Of a stretch of DNA of 64,000 bases, positions 24,865-36,747 are shown piece by piece (positions within the stretch are counted from its first letter, which is position 1; each line of letters opens with the position of its first letter). Source of the stretch: Zygnema circumcarinatum. Lineage: Eukaryota; Streptophyta; Zygnematophyceae; Zygnematales; Zygnemataceae. The stretch spans positions 1,261,027-1,325,026 of the forward strand of contig CM074811.1 in assembly GCA_037447605.1 (NCBI GenBank). The letters run 5' to 3'. A program made the position numbers and the translations under genes. Under the pieces are notes generated by a model. That model was not told where the DNA came from, searched no databases, and worked only from the letters and a program-made list of their open reading frames with translations.

Positions 24865-27800
24865 TCCGGTAAAGCCCCACCTAAAACCTCTCTATCCAAG
24901 ACCATTTCCTCCTCGTTTCAATCCCTTTGACAACACTTCTTTTTGCAAGATAGAAGAGGAGTGCCACCAACCGTTGTATGAAGGTAAGCAGACACTGATG
25001 CCAGATTACGGGCACCTCCGAATCCACCTCCGTGAAGCGCATGAAGTGGGCGACCAGGGAGTCGATGACCCTGTACGGCAGAGCATACTTCTTGTCCAAA
25101 AGCAGCTTCATAAAGTACGAGTTTGTACCGGCATAGCGCATCTCCGCTATCTTCATCAGAGCCACACTGCTCGGAGGGGGGGTTGGGATTGAGATCACAA
25201 TGCAAAGGTTAGTTCAAATGAATTAAGCTGCGGTGGATATGGAGAGAGATGTTCTCAGACCGGTCCTACGCTTCAAAACTCATCGCATTGGAATTTCTGA
25301 AGTTGAGGGAACAGATGTCGTGGGAGAGAATTCCAATGACAAAACTGACATTCTTCCTTGGTAAAAGTCATTCAAGCAACTTCTAAGTTGGTCTCGCCAA
25401 TATGGCCCTGAGTTGGCAGTTGGAAGGTGCAGACATACTTTCAAAATCACAATGAAGCATGCTGAACTCTTTTAGACCTCGAGCAACACATGCTTATCAA
25501 TAGCCGATATCAGCTTGAGGTTCAGTGGAAATCTCCTTACCTTGAATGGAGAACAGGAATGGACACCTTCTGAAGCACACTTCCAATAATAAATGCTTCG
25601 CGAAGATTACATGTTCGTGACTGCTCCACCAACAACACCCACACGTGAAACTGAAAATCTTAACGAATGTTCTCTACATCTCACAACCTTTCCCTTTGAA
25701 ACTCCTTCCTCATGCCCTCTCTCTTTCATACTCTTTCAGTTTCAGCACAGGGAACAGCAGGTGTACCTGGCAAAGCGGAAGCAGGAGCCCCTTATAGAAA
25801 GCAGACGGCTTATAGACTGCCTTTTTGAGTGCCTGGTAAAGTGCAAAATGTAAACGCTTGTGAAGTTTGATATCGAGTCGGATGCGAGGGAGAAGAACAA
25901 GGTTGTAGAACTGCTGAGCCATTCGAGCATTCAGATTCGATGCAAACAGTCTTGTGGCTGCATAGACTGCATTTGGAGACCAATCTTCCGGAACTGTGAG
26001 CCATAGAATCTCCTCCCAATTGGAAAGTGACGGCACAATTTTGAAGGCTTTGGGAACCTTTCCCGCTTTGTAACGTCTTAACAGCTTGCCCACCCTGCAG
26101 ATGCAATTGAAGATGGGAAAAGAGACCATATAACTCACAAGTTCTTATTAGTATCGGACCGATGTTTGATTCCTGGCAAGTCCGCATTCAAGAAACTCAC
26201 TTAGATGCCATCTTTAAGCCCCCCCTTTTGTAATCTTATTTTGATGAATCTTATCTTATCTTATCTTATCTCTAAGCGAGTTATTGGAAGAGGATTTCAC
26301 CCTCTATAGACCTCCACTACTTTGCTGTCCACTCCCGTCAACGTGCGTTCCTCTGCAATCGCCAACACCATCACAACCACTTTCAGAAACTCAGCGTTGA
26401 AATGAAATTTAGAAGATTGATGGCAAATATCTCCCTGGGTCCTCTCTCTAACTTAACAAATAGTGGGCAGCAACATTCTTGCCCATCAGCTTGCTTGAAG
26501 AAGAATATCTATGAAGGAAACATGCAAAGTCGAGGAATCAGATCATGCCTGAACTCTCTGCAGGGCCAATTCCAGCTTCCGTCTCCTTCTCTCTGATTTT
26601 CGCCATGATGATGTCAGCCAACGTTCTCTGTGGCACATCTTCTTGTGCCAAGAATCGAGCCATTATTTGCTCGTCCTCCTCTGTTACCTCTTCCTGAATT
26701 TTTTCAAAGCGGAATATAGCATTAGAATCACATACTTCTGCTTGAATTCTAAGGTCTTTCTGAGTACAATCTAATCCCTACGAGCTGAATGGTTGATGAT
26801 TAGAAGTCCGGGATCACAGGTTGGTTTTCATGACACCCCGTGAATAGCCTCAACACATAAACAGGTTGTTGCTTTGTTGAAAAGAACGTGCATATTCCAC
26901 TGCATATTTCTCTGTATGTTGCAAAGTTTTACCCCCATCATCTCCTCATACTGGCTCTCCGTGTCTGAGTATGCTCGTTCGTCTTCCTCACTGTCACTAT
27001 CTGCATCCCCTGTTCTCGCAATTGCCATTTCCGCTGCTGCAGAAAATGCTCGGCGGGCCGCTCCTTTTCCAGTTTCTTCATCTCTGAAGCCGAAGGAGAT
27101 GAAGAAATGGAGCGATGAAGGATGAAAAAAAGGGTAATACTTGTCAGATACATCCCCCTGGTTTGAAAACATGCATGAATTTCAGCGGCTGCAAGTTCAA
27201 AACATCGGGCAAAGTGGATAATTCCCCAATTACTCCAGAACTAAATTTCCCAGTCTGACTATCGCCGATAGGATTCCTGGGAAACAAGTGTGATGGTTTT
27301 ACCATACTATTCACGTCAAAAAAAAATATAAGACAAACGCACCTCTCAGCTTCAATTTCCTGTTGTTGTTGCCGGGCAACGCGAAGAATTCGCCCACTTA
27401 CCCCTGGGTCCACATACTGATGCACAACAGAGTCCCGATAAATATGTTAATAGTTAATATGTTAATATTATAGCAAAGTCATCATAAAGTACTCAAGGTC
27501 CCAAAAACACGACATAAAAAAAGCAAAACCAACCTTGAAGTGCAAGAGGGTTGCAGCAAAGGTCTGACGGCAATTTTCGAAGATAGGATCCCCAGAGCTC
27601 ATGGAGTTACAGCACATTTCTTGAGCTTTTAAAAAATGTTCAAATGGGAGGGTGCCTGACGGAATAAGGCTTTCAGCTACCCTTATCTGGTAATAGAAGT
27701 CAGAAGAGCATAGTGTTGTTATCCAAAAAATACATGAACAAGGAGCACCACTCCAATTTTTAGTAGACCTTGTTCCTGAAAACCTAGTGTACTTTCAGTG

Positions 27801-28495
27801 CTTGCGCAACAAAGCGTTGATTTTATTTGCCTTGATTTTTCTAATGCAGACATGGTAGGACATACTGGCGTGTTTGAAGCCACAGTAAAAGCTTGTGAAG
27901 TAATAGACCAGTGTCTCGAAAAAGTAGTTAAGAAAAGCCCTAGAAAATAATTACACTACGCTGATCGTATCAGACCATGGCAATGCCGATAAAATGCGCC
28001 TAAGTAAAGGAAGTTCAGAGCATGTTTGAACCGCATTATTTTTAAATAGATGCTTGGTAATGGTACTTTTGCCAACGCCAGAGAGACCAGAGAATATGAT
28101 AGCTTTATGTGACTATGCGACCTCTGTGGCATTTTGTATGGATTCTCACAGACGAACTCCAGCTGAGCGACATTTACAGCCTCTGGATGAACTCTAGTTT
28201 CTCTAGCGGCCTCCAATTCTAAACTCTTCAAACCAACATCCAGACATGCAGTCTGATCAATCAAGCAAGAAAACCCCATTTCTGGACATTCGTCTTGAAT
28301 TACATCTGCCCGTCGCATCAACTTTCATAATTAAGAACGCACGCCGCTTACCTCCTCTGCCTCCTGCCGTTGCCGAACTTTCTCACCGCGCCTCTTTACA
28401 CTTCGCTCACTCATGAAGTCATCATCCATCTCCTGCTCCAAAGTAGCGCCATGCTTCTCTTTCTTGGCATCAGCAGGCCTCTTCTTCGGCTTCAT
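24313..28495 (-). CDS. ENP1: Bystin / ENP1, 40S ribosome biogenesis factor
   Basis: Nuclear/nucleolar protein needed for 20S pre-rRNA processing and pre-40S export. Exons (- strand): 28352-28495, 27343-27416, 26933-27083, 26555-26693, 26301-26352, 25767-26094, 25541-25620, 24972-25166, 24678-24750, 24313-24453. All phases fit, giving 458 residues. The N-terminus is charged ([14 protein letters not shown]); an acidic [13 protein letters not shown] block follows. The bystin domain runs from [20 protein letters not shown] through [74 protein letters not shown] and [15 protein letters not shown] to [13 protein letters not shown]. The exon 4 donor (gttcag) is weak but keeps phase. Intron 1 (935 bp) holds extra coding-like segments described separately. 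Divergent from the bL34 gene. Confidence 0.93.
26248..26272. repeat. (TTATC)n microsatellite
   Basis: Five pentanucleotide units within bystin intron 5. Confidence 0.85.
27534..27686 (-). other. Possible cassette exon in bystin intron 1
   Basis: A 153-nt segment (51 codons, no stop) bounded by an acceptor (ccag at its 5' side) and a gttggt donor, in phase 0 at both ends. It could be added between bystin exons 1 and 2 without a frameshift. The peptide includes [20 protein letters not shown] and [15 protein letters not shown], which bystin proteins do not normally have. It may be an alternative exon, part of a nested gene, or chance. Confidence 0.35.
27951..28112 (-). other. Coding-like segment with a P-loop motif, bystin intron 1
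   Basis: Open frame entered from a possible gcatag acceptor and ending at TAA (27951-27953). It contains GLSGVGKST (28062-28088), a clean Walker A, preceded by a hydrophobic AIIFS strand and followed by ITKHLF, the strand-loop-helix order of a P-loop NTPase. A phase-0 gtagtg donor at 27959 would make it exactly 153 nt. No Walker B or other NTPase motif was found nearby. Identity is unknown; a fragment of an NTPase gene or pseudogene is possible. Confidence 0.4.
28113..28304 (-). other. Coding-like open segment in bystin intron 1
   Basis: Open frame with protein-like composition ([17 protein letters not shown], then [13 protein letters not shown]) directly 5' of the P-loop segment and within 50 bp of bystin exon 1. 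It begins after a possible cgggcag acceptor. It may belong with the P-loop segment to one nested gene, but the phases of the obvious splice sites do not join cleanly. Confidence 0.3.
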
Positions 28496-29071
28496 TCTGC
28501 CTTTTACAGCAAAGTCGCACTCTCCCACTGTGCAATTAACCCTGTACCGGTTATCCAAGAACTGTAACCCTAAACCTGCAACCCTGACCTGCTCCGCAAC
28601 TTCCTCTGCAGAAAGCAGCAGAGCTTTGCAGCTCTGAAAACCCTAAATTTCCCCCTCGAAGCCTCCTTTACAGCAGCAATCCACGCACTCCCTCCCTCTC
28701 TTCCAAAGCCGCTCAGAGAAACCTTGGACTGCCAAATTTAGGGCTCCCTGTGTAGCCGCCGCACACAAATTAGAGCGTTCTAGTTCCACGGAATCCCGTA
28801 AAACAAAGCATTATCTCAGTTACGAAATTCCGTTTCAGCTGTCGAATTCCAATAATGTAGAAAAATACCGTAATTATCAAGTTGCATGCGAAGTCCCGTA
28901 GAGATAGTTCCCGTGATACTGAAAAATAGAACGGTGAACGGTCAACAGGTTCCATGCTGGGGCCAGCCGCTTTTCCTCTTATCCCCGAGTGCGGGGCGCA
29001 GAGCTCCACGTGCTCCTTTCTGGCTGACTGGCAGCCATAGCCGGGAGGCTGCCACTGGAGCTGCCGCAGCC
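28496..29071. promoter_or_regulatory. Divergent upstream region of bystin and plastid bL34 genes
   Basis: 576 bp between head-to-head ATGs. Telo-box-like words (aaccctaaa at 28564-28572; aaaccctaaa at 28638-28647) lie close to the bystin start. Telo-boxes are known cis-elements of plant ribosomal and translation genes, which fits both neighbours. Confidence 0.5.
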
Positions 29072-29867
29072 ATGGCTGCCGCCGCCATCTCGAGCCTCTC
29101 CTGCTCTGCACGCATGGTGAGTGCGCCTGCTCTTTCCGCATGCAAGGGAGTCCTCCGGGGAGGACACGTGTCGCTTCAGGCCGCTCGGTCCGCCTCTTCT
29201 CTCTGCCAGAGCGCCTTCATTTCTTCTAAGCCTGTGGGAGGATTCGCCAACGCTCTTGCTGGTGAGTGAGAGGGTGGTCAGGCTTATGTGGCCGTCGGAA
29301 GGCCGTTTTTTCCTGCATAGGTTGTTGCGTTTGAGTCGGCATTTCAGGACCATGGGGGTTCAGTGGAAGGAAAGGGCGTTGTAAATGAATCTGGTGACTG
29401 AATTCTGGCAGTATCCTGTGATTCCTGGTGGAATTAGGATTTTTAGGGTTTGCAGAGAGATGTGTTGGCACTGGTTCTAGTTTTGGCAGCATATGAGCGA
29501 TCCAAAAGCCGTGAATCGCAGGTATTTCAGGTTTCCAGATGATTACTTGTTGTAAGCTCCATTCTTTCTTTGTATGAATGTCTCTGATGTGGCTATGTCT
29601 CATGCAGGCACCGCATTCCGCCCGTCTCTCCAAGGCGTCGTTCTGCCTGTGAACCGCGGTGCACGCCTAATTGTTAGGGCGGGAGGTACTGCCATGGCTT
29701 GCACAAAGCGCAATGCCTCGCGCAAGAAGAGAGCAAAGGTTCATGGCTTCCGCGCTCGCATGAGCACCACATCAGGAATTGCAGTTCTCAAGCGCAGGCG
29801 GGCCAGGGGCAGGAAGGTCCTCTGCACTCAAACTCACTCTCCAACAGGCAAGAGGCCACCACTGTAA
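29072..29867 (+). CDS. RPL34: Plastid 50S ribosomal protein bL34c, nuclear-encoded
   Basis: Component of the plastid large ribosomal subunit. Two exons, 29072-29261 and 29608-29867, phase consistent, 149 residues. Residues 1 to about 90 form a transit peptide rich in Ala/Ser with few acidic residues. The mature domain starts near [16 protein letters not shown] and continues [20 protein letters not shown] and ARGRKVL, the invariant bL34 core (NxxRxK...GFRxRM...G...LxxRRxxGR). The start has a plant-like context (gcagccATGGC). Divergently arranged with bystin. Confidence 0.95.
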
Positions 29868-31099
29868 GGTTTCAGGAATGAGCACACTGCCTCGCACAAG
29901 CAGTCAGAGCAAGCAAGGGGAGACTGCAGGAGGAACTTGTATCTTTGAGGAGGTCATAGATAGGTAGATAGGCGGATAATGATAGCCAGGAGAAGAAGAT
30001 GCTGGCGGCAGTTTGATATTTCTTTTCCTTCTGGGTTTTTTGGAGGAAGCCCTTGTGCCTCGCAGTAGTGCTGCAGTGCTTCTGAAAATTCATTGTTCTA
30101 TGCCGCCAATTACACATGGAGCAGCTGCGAACACATGTCGGATATTTAAAAAGCCTTAACTAGGATCGGGTGTTTCGACGAGGAGCACATGCTTGCCCTA
30201 ACTGTGAAAAGGCCCTTTTTAATGTTTTGGCTCTAAGCAGTCAATTCGCCCTTACAATTCTACATGGAAGAATGCGTAGTGCAGGCCTCCAATGGATGAA
30301 TTTGGGCAGAGTGAAGGGGATGGAGATGGGCACTTCTTGGGTCTCTTTACTCTTTTGGAAATCAGACCCGTCTGTCATCACCCACCCTATCGTCAAAGGT
30401 GTATTGATAATGCAAAATTAAGCTTACATATCCATCATACAAATGTAAATTGTTGATAGTTTTCCTTTCTATTGTCTAAATGTCTAAAATTGTCCTGAAG
30501 TGGGGCATTCGAGGGGCGCTCCATGGTCATAAAATCTGAATGAACATTCTCAAATGAATCTTTTGGCTGACTGCTTAACTACCCAATCCAGCATTCCCAT
30601 TTTTAGAACATGCTGCCTCTCCGACATCACTTAACACGCGTTACCTTCTTTTAGAATCCTTCCTAGAAGTCCCATTATCCCATCGGTCCATCATGCCCAT
30701 GCCCATGCCCATGCCCATGTCTATGCCCATGCCCATGTCTATGCCCATGCCCATGCCCATGTCCATGCCCATCATTGTACGGGCGGTTCCTTCCAGAAGC
30801 AACGGTACCCCTCGCTTTCCATGCGGTCGCAAGTAACGGCGAACTGCACACATGGAGCCACCCCCTCGCGCGGACCCATCCGGCATTTTTCCTTCCCGTC
30901 TTCCTGTAATTGCTCTGCTTCCCCCTCGGCTGCCCCTCCGGCTTCACCTCCTCCAGAAAAGCCGAGCGAGAGAAAGATTAGGGTTGGCGGAAGGATTAGG
31001 GCTGAGGGCGGTTGTGTGGACCCTATTCTGGGCGTGCAGACTTGGAAGGTGCTTGCCGCTAATCTCCCTGAGTCGGAGGGGAACCATCTGTCAAGAGCC
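29868..31099. other. Intergenic region between bL34 and syntaxin genes
   Basis: Contains the bL34 3' flank, a hexanucleotide array (30692-30773) and the presumed syntaxin promoter. The 30821-31288 frame that runs into syntaxin exon 1 has no family resemblance upstream of 31100 and is taken as 5' leader. Confidence 0.5.
30692..30773. repeat. (CCCATG)n hexanucleotide array
   Basis: About 13 catgcc units, some changed to catgtc, forming a patterned array. Open on the minus strand as Met-Gly or His-Gly dipeptide runs; not considered coding. Confidence 0.9.
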
Positions 31100-33307
31100 A
31101 TGAGCTTTCAGGACTTTCAGGAGGATGGTTTGCCTATGCGAGGGCCTCCTCGGAGCCATGGCGCGGAAATAAGCCAGGCTTTAGCAGCAGGAGTGTTCCA
31201 TATGAACACACAAGTTGCAAGCTTTCGGCGTCTGATCAACTCGTTGGGGACGCCCAAGGACACGCCCGCACTCCGCGAGAAACTGTAAGCCGTCTCTGCC
31301 CTCGGTTTGTTCTTTACTGGCTTGAATAAATATAATATGGCGCGTATATGCAGAGAGGTTGTGCTGACTATTTTTAATAGGGCGGATGATTGCGAGAGTG
31401 GGATGACTACGTTTTGCACACGCCTTCGTATGGTCTCTCTTTGGTCTTTGTAGTATTGATGAGCAGTTTTTTTGTCTCTCTCCACATATCCTCTGCAACA
31501 GGTATAAACTGCGACAGCAGCTTGCACAGCTGGCCAAAGAGACGTCTGCAAAGCTGAAGGACGCGCAGGAGTCCGATCACACTAAGGGCGTACCCGTATG
31601 TTATATTTCATAACCTGTCTGGGAGCTGGGAATTGGCTTGGGCGGACTGAGGGGATTTTGATGCTTAGAGCATGTGGTTGCGATACCTTCCTATTTCGCC
31701 CTTTTTTGCAAGAGCTCCATTTGTCGCAGTTCCAGAGGTGTAATTATCGCTTTGTTTTGTGCTGTGCAGACGAGCAAACAGCTTACGGATGCAAAACTCG
31801 CGAGAGATTTCCAGGCAGTTTTGCGGGATTTTCAAACTGCTCAACGCCAAGCTGCTGAACGTGAAGCCCAGTTTTCCCCCATTGTATCACACTCGTGAGT
31901 TCTGTTCATTTTACACTCGCCTGACTACATCAAAACAACTGAAGCAAGTGCAAGGATGCACTACGGAGATGGTTTTAAACTGTCATCTATATTTTGGGAA
32001 GTATTTTGAGATATTGGCAGTTATTTGACGTGAATATGTGAAACGGTCGTTCTTGACTCGTGAGAAGGATTCGTTGGATTGCAGAGCCAATGAGAATGGC
32101 GAGATGTCCTCAAGGCTGCAAGAGAAGCAGCCATTGAATGCCGAGCAAAGAAGGTGAGCCCTTATTTCTCTTACCTTTTTTTTGTTCCTTGATGATCTAG
32201 TAGAACTGCAAAGTCAATCTGATGATTGCATTCATTTTTGGAAAATTTAATGATGAGATCGGCGAGAGGTCATTGGATAACCAGTTACAGTTGGCAGGCG
32301 TTAAGAACGCAATCATGGTAAGAGTTGACGAGGTCTTGCATATTGGTACAATGGCAGACAAGAGATGCTGCTAGTGGAGAACGAGGTGGTGTACAATGAG
32401 GCAGTTATTGAGGAGAGAGAGCAGGGAATTCGAGAGATACAGCAACAGATTGGCGAAGTCAATGAGATTTTTAGAGACCTTGCTGTCCTTGTGAACGATC
32501 AAGGGCACATGATTGGTAAGTACCTTGCCCTTCTTCTAGTTTGTGACCAGCTCATTTTGGAAAGTAAGGAGTTGCTTTGTCAAAGCTTAGTTGTTACGCG
32601 AAAGCAACTGCTCAAGCACTACTGTAACACACTTTTTCTTGACCTTCACTGCATGGTGAGATCGCAAGTTGAAACAGAGATAGTAAAGACTTATGTGGAT
32701 CTGATATACTGCATAATCAAACCAATGGAGGTTCTAACTGATGAACGAGCCAAATTTACAGTAATATGCTTTCTAGTGGTCAAGCCTCACTGGGAAGGTG
32801 AACTCTTGCATTTCTGTGTGAACTCTGCATCATTCTCCTGCAATGTGTCTCTTGTAGGTTGTTGCACTTCTACTGCACTTCTTCACTGTAGGGTAAGTTT
32901 TAAGGTTTGGACGGAGGTTAAGCTAGCCTGGCAAGCCGAATGTACATTTGTGGTTCTAACATGTTTTGTGGTGTTATATTCGTGCAGACGACCTCGAAGC
33001 TAATGTTGAAAAATCAAAGACCAATGCCCAGCAATCCAATCGGCATTTGATTGGAGCAGTCAAGAGGCAACGGAGCACAAACTCTCTGGTCAGTGATCCG
33101 ACCATCCTTCAGGCAGCTATGATGAAAGGCGAGGCAGAAGCTTGTACTGAACGCCCTTATTCTTTACATACAGTCTTGTGCCTTCCCTTCTTTGGTGAGT
33201 GAGCCTTCAAGACTTAACACATCGATACTTTCTTTTTGCAGACGTGCTGGATAATGGTGGTATTCGCTGTCGGAATCATTATCTTCTTCCTCATCATGTC
33301 ATCCTGA
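31100..33307 (+). CDS. SYP2: Qa-SNARE syntaxin, SYP2/PEP12 type
   Basis: Target-membrane SNARE of the prevacuolar/vacuolar route. Exons: 31100-31284, 31502-31595, 31770-31894, 32085-32153, 32358-32515, 32988-33088, 33242-33307; phases all fit, giving 265 residues. The N-terminal Habc region starts [18 protein letters not shown] and includes [19 protein letters not shown] and [19 protein letters not shown]. The SNARE motif follows: [20 protein letters not shown], then [16 protein letters not shown], with the zero-layer Gln in VNDQG. A single C-terminal membrane anchor ([15 protein letters not shown]) ends the protein. The closest match is the PEP12/VAM3 clade. A long intron lies between exons 5 and 6, in a segment that stays partly open but is not needed. 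Confidence 0.94.
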
Positions 33308-34039
33308 GCCTCTGCCAGGGTTCTTTTCCGGCCGTTCATATATCTGCTATGGAGCTTCCATCTTCCCCAAGTAACGCATTGCATACGGCCACATCTTGGA
33401 AATGTTTACAAGCACAAGCAGCACGAGCCTTGTTATGGCTTTAGAGAAAAGCCGGATGGGGCGGGGTGGTCATGTGGAAGCTCGTTAAGCGGTCTCTTGG
33501 AGTTTCCTAGAAAGAATTATACATAGCTTTTGCAGAACTTGTCAAAGCAGGGGTCTCATTATTCGGAAGCATCACTGTATAGGCGCTCGACTGAGGCACG
33601 TAGTGGGAGGCTTAGAACTGGGATACCATCTCTACCTCTCGCCGTGGAAGAATCCTCCGTTCCGGGGCCAGGTAGGGTGAGGTCGGTGAAGAACTTCACC
33701 TTTTCTGGTGCCTGGAACTTGTGTAATTTGTAACACCATTTTTTTCTGATGTTTTCTATCACATAGGCTCACTTGAGGCGAACGATAGGGCGTCTCTCAA
33801 CATGGAAATGATGATGGATTGTGGATGTGAAAAATGATGATGACATAAACTCAGGGTGGCATGGATGAATGGATGCATGGAAAAAGACTAACAACAAAAG
33901 CGTGCCTGGAGGCTGAGTTCTCATTACATACAGAGGGAGGGCTACAAAGGTTGAACAAAAGGGGCCTGCTTGTTCTTAAGGCAAGGCACTGAGATGAGAC
34001 CACATACTGCCTTGTATGTGGGACGAGAGGGGAGAAACG
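33308..34039. other. Intergenic region between converging syntaxin and YIP1 genes
   Basis: 3' flanks only. I see no repeat or gene. Confidence 0.55.
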
Positions 34040-36412
34040 CTACAGGCCTAAAGGTGCCGGTTGGAAGTAGGTAAAGAAGTAGAGCTTCAAGACAAGGCCC
34101 AGCAGCAGCTGCAGGCCCACCGCCCCCAAAGCGACCACCAGCCACGAGTCCTGAGCTGCAGAAATCTGCGTCTTCAAATTGGTGAAGAGGAAAGCGGCTG
34201 ACAGAACAGTGGCCAGAGCCACCACAATCCACCTCACAATTTCAAGGGGAATGACTGAGAGGAACTGCAAAAGAGAGCACAAATAATGGGACAATTATCA
34301 GAAACTGCATAGAGGGAGCGGGGCTCAATAGACGTCCAGGTAAGTTGAACCAAGGCCCGATTGATTGTGTGATTGAAGCAAATGGACGCATGATCTTCGA
34401 TGAAAAATGAGGGTTTAAAGGTTGGGCTTAGGTAACATAGTAGAAGATTTTGTACTAATCAAGTGACACGCTGGTACGTATGAACATTCCGTGTGAATAC
34501 TACTATGGTCGGACGTTTTGGTTCATAAGATCCTCAAATTTATCAGTTCAAACCTGCCAATCCCTATCTAAATAGCAAGTTATCAGGGATGTCTACTTAC
34601 AGAAGTCGGGATGAACACAAAAAGCGAGTATCCATAAAGGCACCATAATTGCACGAGGCCTGATGGCACCTGCATGTATTTTAAAAGGAAATATAGGCCG
34701 AGCGGAATAAAGGCTGCATAACCGTAGAAGATTGCTGCAGCCCAAGAAACCTTATTGATATCATAGTCCCACTTCACAGTGGCGGACGCATCACTCGTAG
34801 CATGGCTCAAGTATGCAGAAAGATTCCCGAGCGCGCCAGTCACAAAAATCAAGGTCGTGCAGATCCAAAAAGGTCCATACCTGCGAGATCAGTTTCAACA
34901 TTTCCGATCAAAGCAAGAATACTGAAAGTATAGCTGATTTATTCGCAGTGCTTGGACATTAAAACTATATGATCGAACTGAAACAAGTCTTGCAGCTATG
35001 GGAGAAATAGGCAGCATCTCTATCTGGAGAAATCTAGTGGTCGCAGATAGTATAGGTTGAAAACCAATGTGGTTGGGGGAGAAAATGCCCTGTACAAAGT
35101 TGAGATGCTTCAATCTAAAGTGCAAAGTGCAAATTCGCAATTTGAATGCAGAGGATGCGGCATTGATCTCACGATGGCGATGCCATCAAATGTACATGGA
35201 CAATAGCAGCATGGGGAACCACGAGGAACTGGTCGCAAAGGACCTAAGGACAAAAGAAAAAAGATAGGAGCGAAAAGCTATGCCTGGCTCAACACCGCAG
35301 CCCTAGAAGAATTCGCAATTTGATAGTTCGCTGAATTATCAAATTTACAGAGTGCCAAAGATAACAGTATACTAAACCTAAAAAATGAAAGGAATCTGGT
35401 ACGTAATGCCATGAAATGACGGGGTGGTTTGATGGCGTGGAAGTAGAGGTGATAGTACTTGAAAAGAAAACCAATACAAAAAGGTTTTTTTATATAGCCG
35501 CTTACATATCTGGGTTCAAACTTGTCTTCTCCAGAAAGTTTGATCTTGGAAAGGGTACCAAGGAATCTCGAATCCTCTCCAATACGTCGATGGTATCAAC
35601 GTCAAAGTATGGTCGATAATAAGCGACAGTGAAAAATGCCCACCTGCTTGAGCTTGATTGCCCCCCTCCTATACTACCCTGCCCTCCAGGCGTAGAGAAG
35701 GAGTCTGCAAGCAGCCCTCTCCGCACAATATTTCTCAGCACATGTTTCTAGCTTTCACTGCTGCACATTTTGTTGTGCCTAAATGGATGATCTTAACATT
35801 TTTTAAAATTGCAAAATAAGCTGCTGTAGCTGTTGAAGCCATTCGGGACAGACTCTGATCAATGCGGATCGTAGATTCTAAAAGATGAATGACAAATGAC
35901 GAACGTAAGAATAGATGCTTTCGCTTCCTCTTACCATCGACATTTCGCGGCGGAGCCGCAGATCCCGCCAGCCTGGTATTTGAGGATCCAGCATTTGCAC
36001 CAGCAGCGTAAGTAGAATCTGCGAGTGTGAAAACAAAGAAAGGGAGCTTATCACCGCTACTATCTGCTTCACTCCACTTAGTTGCACTGCAAATTCAATA
36101 TTTGAACCCTAAAGAGACCACTGGGCAGCAGAACAAGGACTCTACCAAAGATACAACGTGACTGAAACCCTAATGCATCAGAAAAACAAGAGAGTCCGAA
36201 CTCACCCTGGAACTGTAGCATGACATCAGGTCCTGCCGCAACCTGCACGGAGTTCCCATCCAGCAAGGAAGAAGGGAGTTTATGTGTGCGGAAATGGGAG
36301 AAACGGGACGGAAAAGGAGGTCGAGAAAGCGCAAAAAAGACGGATAAGTCTGCCCCGTCCTTACCGGAACACTGCCAGTGACTTTGTCGAAACCCTTGCC
36401 ATCATCCGCCAT
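34040..36412 (-). CDS. YIP1-family Golgi membrane protein (YIPF1/2-like)
   Basis: Multi-pass membrane protein of the early secretory pathway that interacts with Rab GTPases. Exons (- strand): 36365-36412, 36206-36242, 35935-36018, 35506-35704, 34601-34880, 34040-34264; phases fit, giving 290 residues. The cytosolic N-terminus is Gly/Ser-rich. Family blocks follow: YYRPYFDVDTIDVLERIRDS, DMYGPFWICTTLIFVTGALG, the DYDINKVSWAAAIFYGYA stretch, PLGLYFLLKYMQ, LWCLYGYSLFVFIPTS and FLSVIPLEIVRWIVV. Five hydrophobic helices are visible. The YIPF1/YIPF2 branch is inferred from these motifs. The ATG at 36412-36410 has a strong context (gccATGG). The 5' leader region (36420-36490) is CT-rich on the sense strand. 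Confidence 0.92.
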
Positions 36413-36631
36413 GGCAGCCAAGTGTGCGAAGGAAGAGGAAGGAGAGAGATCAGGGAGGGAGAGAGAGAGAGAGGGCGGGAGAGGGGTCCGAGAACAGCGC
36501 AACTGCCAGAGGCGACCAGGGCCCTCATGGAACGCCTCTGAACGCTGGGTCGTTCACCCTAGAGCGTTTAACAGCGAGGCATTTCCATGTGGCCAGCCAT
36601 CCCATGGAGCCGTTCAACTCTTCAGCTTCCC

Positions 36632-36747
36632 TGGACCGTTGGATCAACCGTTGGATTAACCGCTGGATCAACCGTCGGATCGGCCGTTGGACCAACCGTT
36701 GGAATTGTTGCGAACCGTCGATTCGCGACCCGGCCAACCATTGCGAA
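36632..36747 (+). repeat. 12-bp minisatellite (TTGGATCAACCG) with tail, copy 1
   Basis: About seven imperfect ttggatcaaccg units followed by gttggaattgttgcgaaccg and a tail ending aaccattgcgaatg. The same unit and tail recur at 37527-37663. Confidence 0.9.

Noticed and set aside
32516-32987. Open frame through the syntaxin intron 5
   Set aside because: The conserved SNARE helix continues directly from 32515 to 32988; inclusion would split the SNARE motif.
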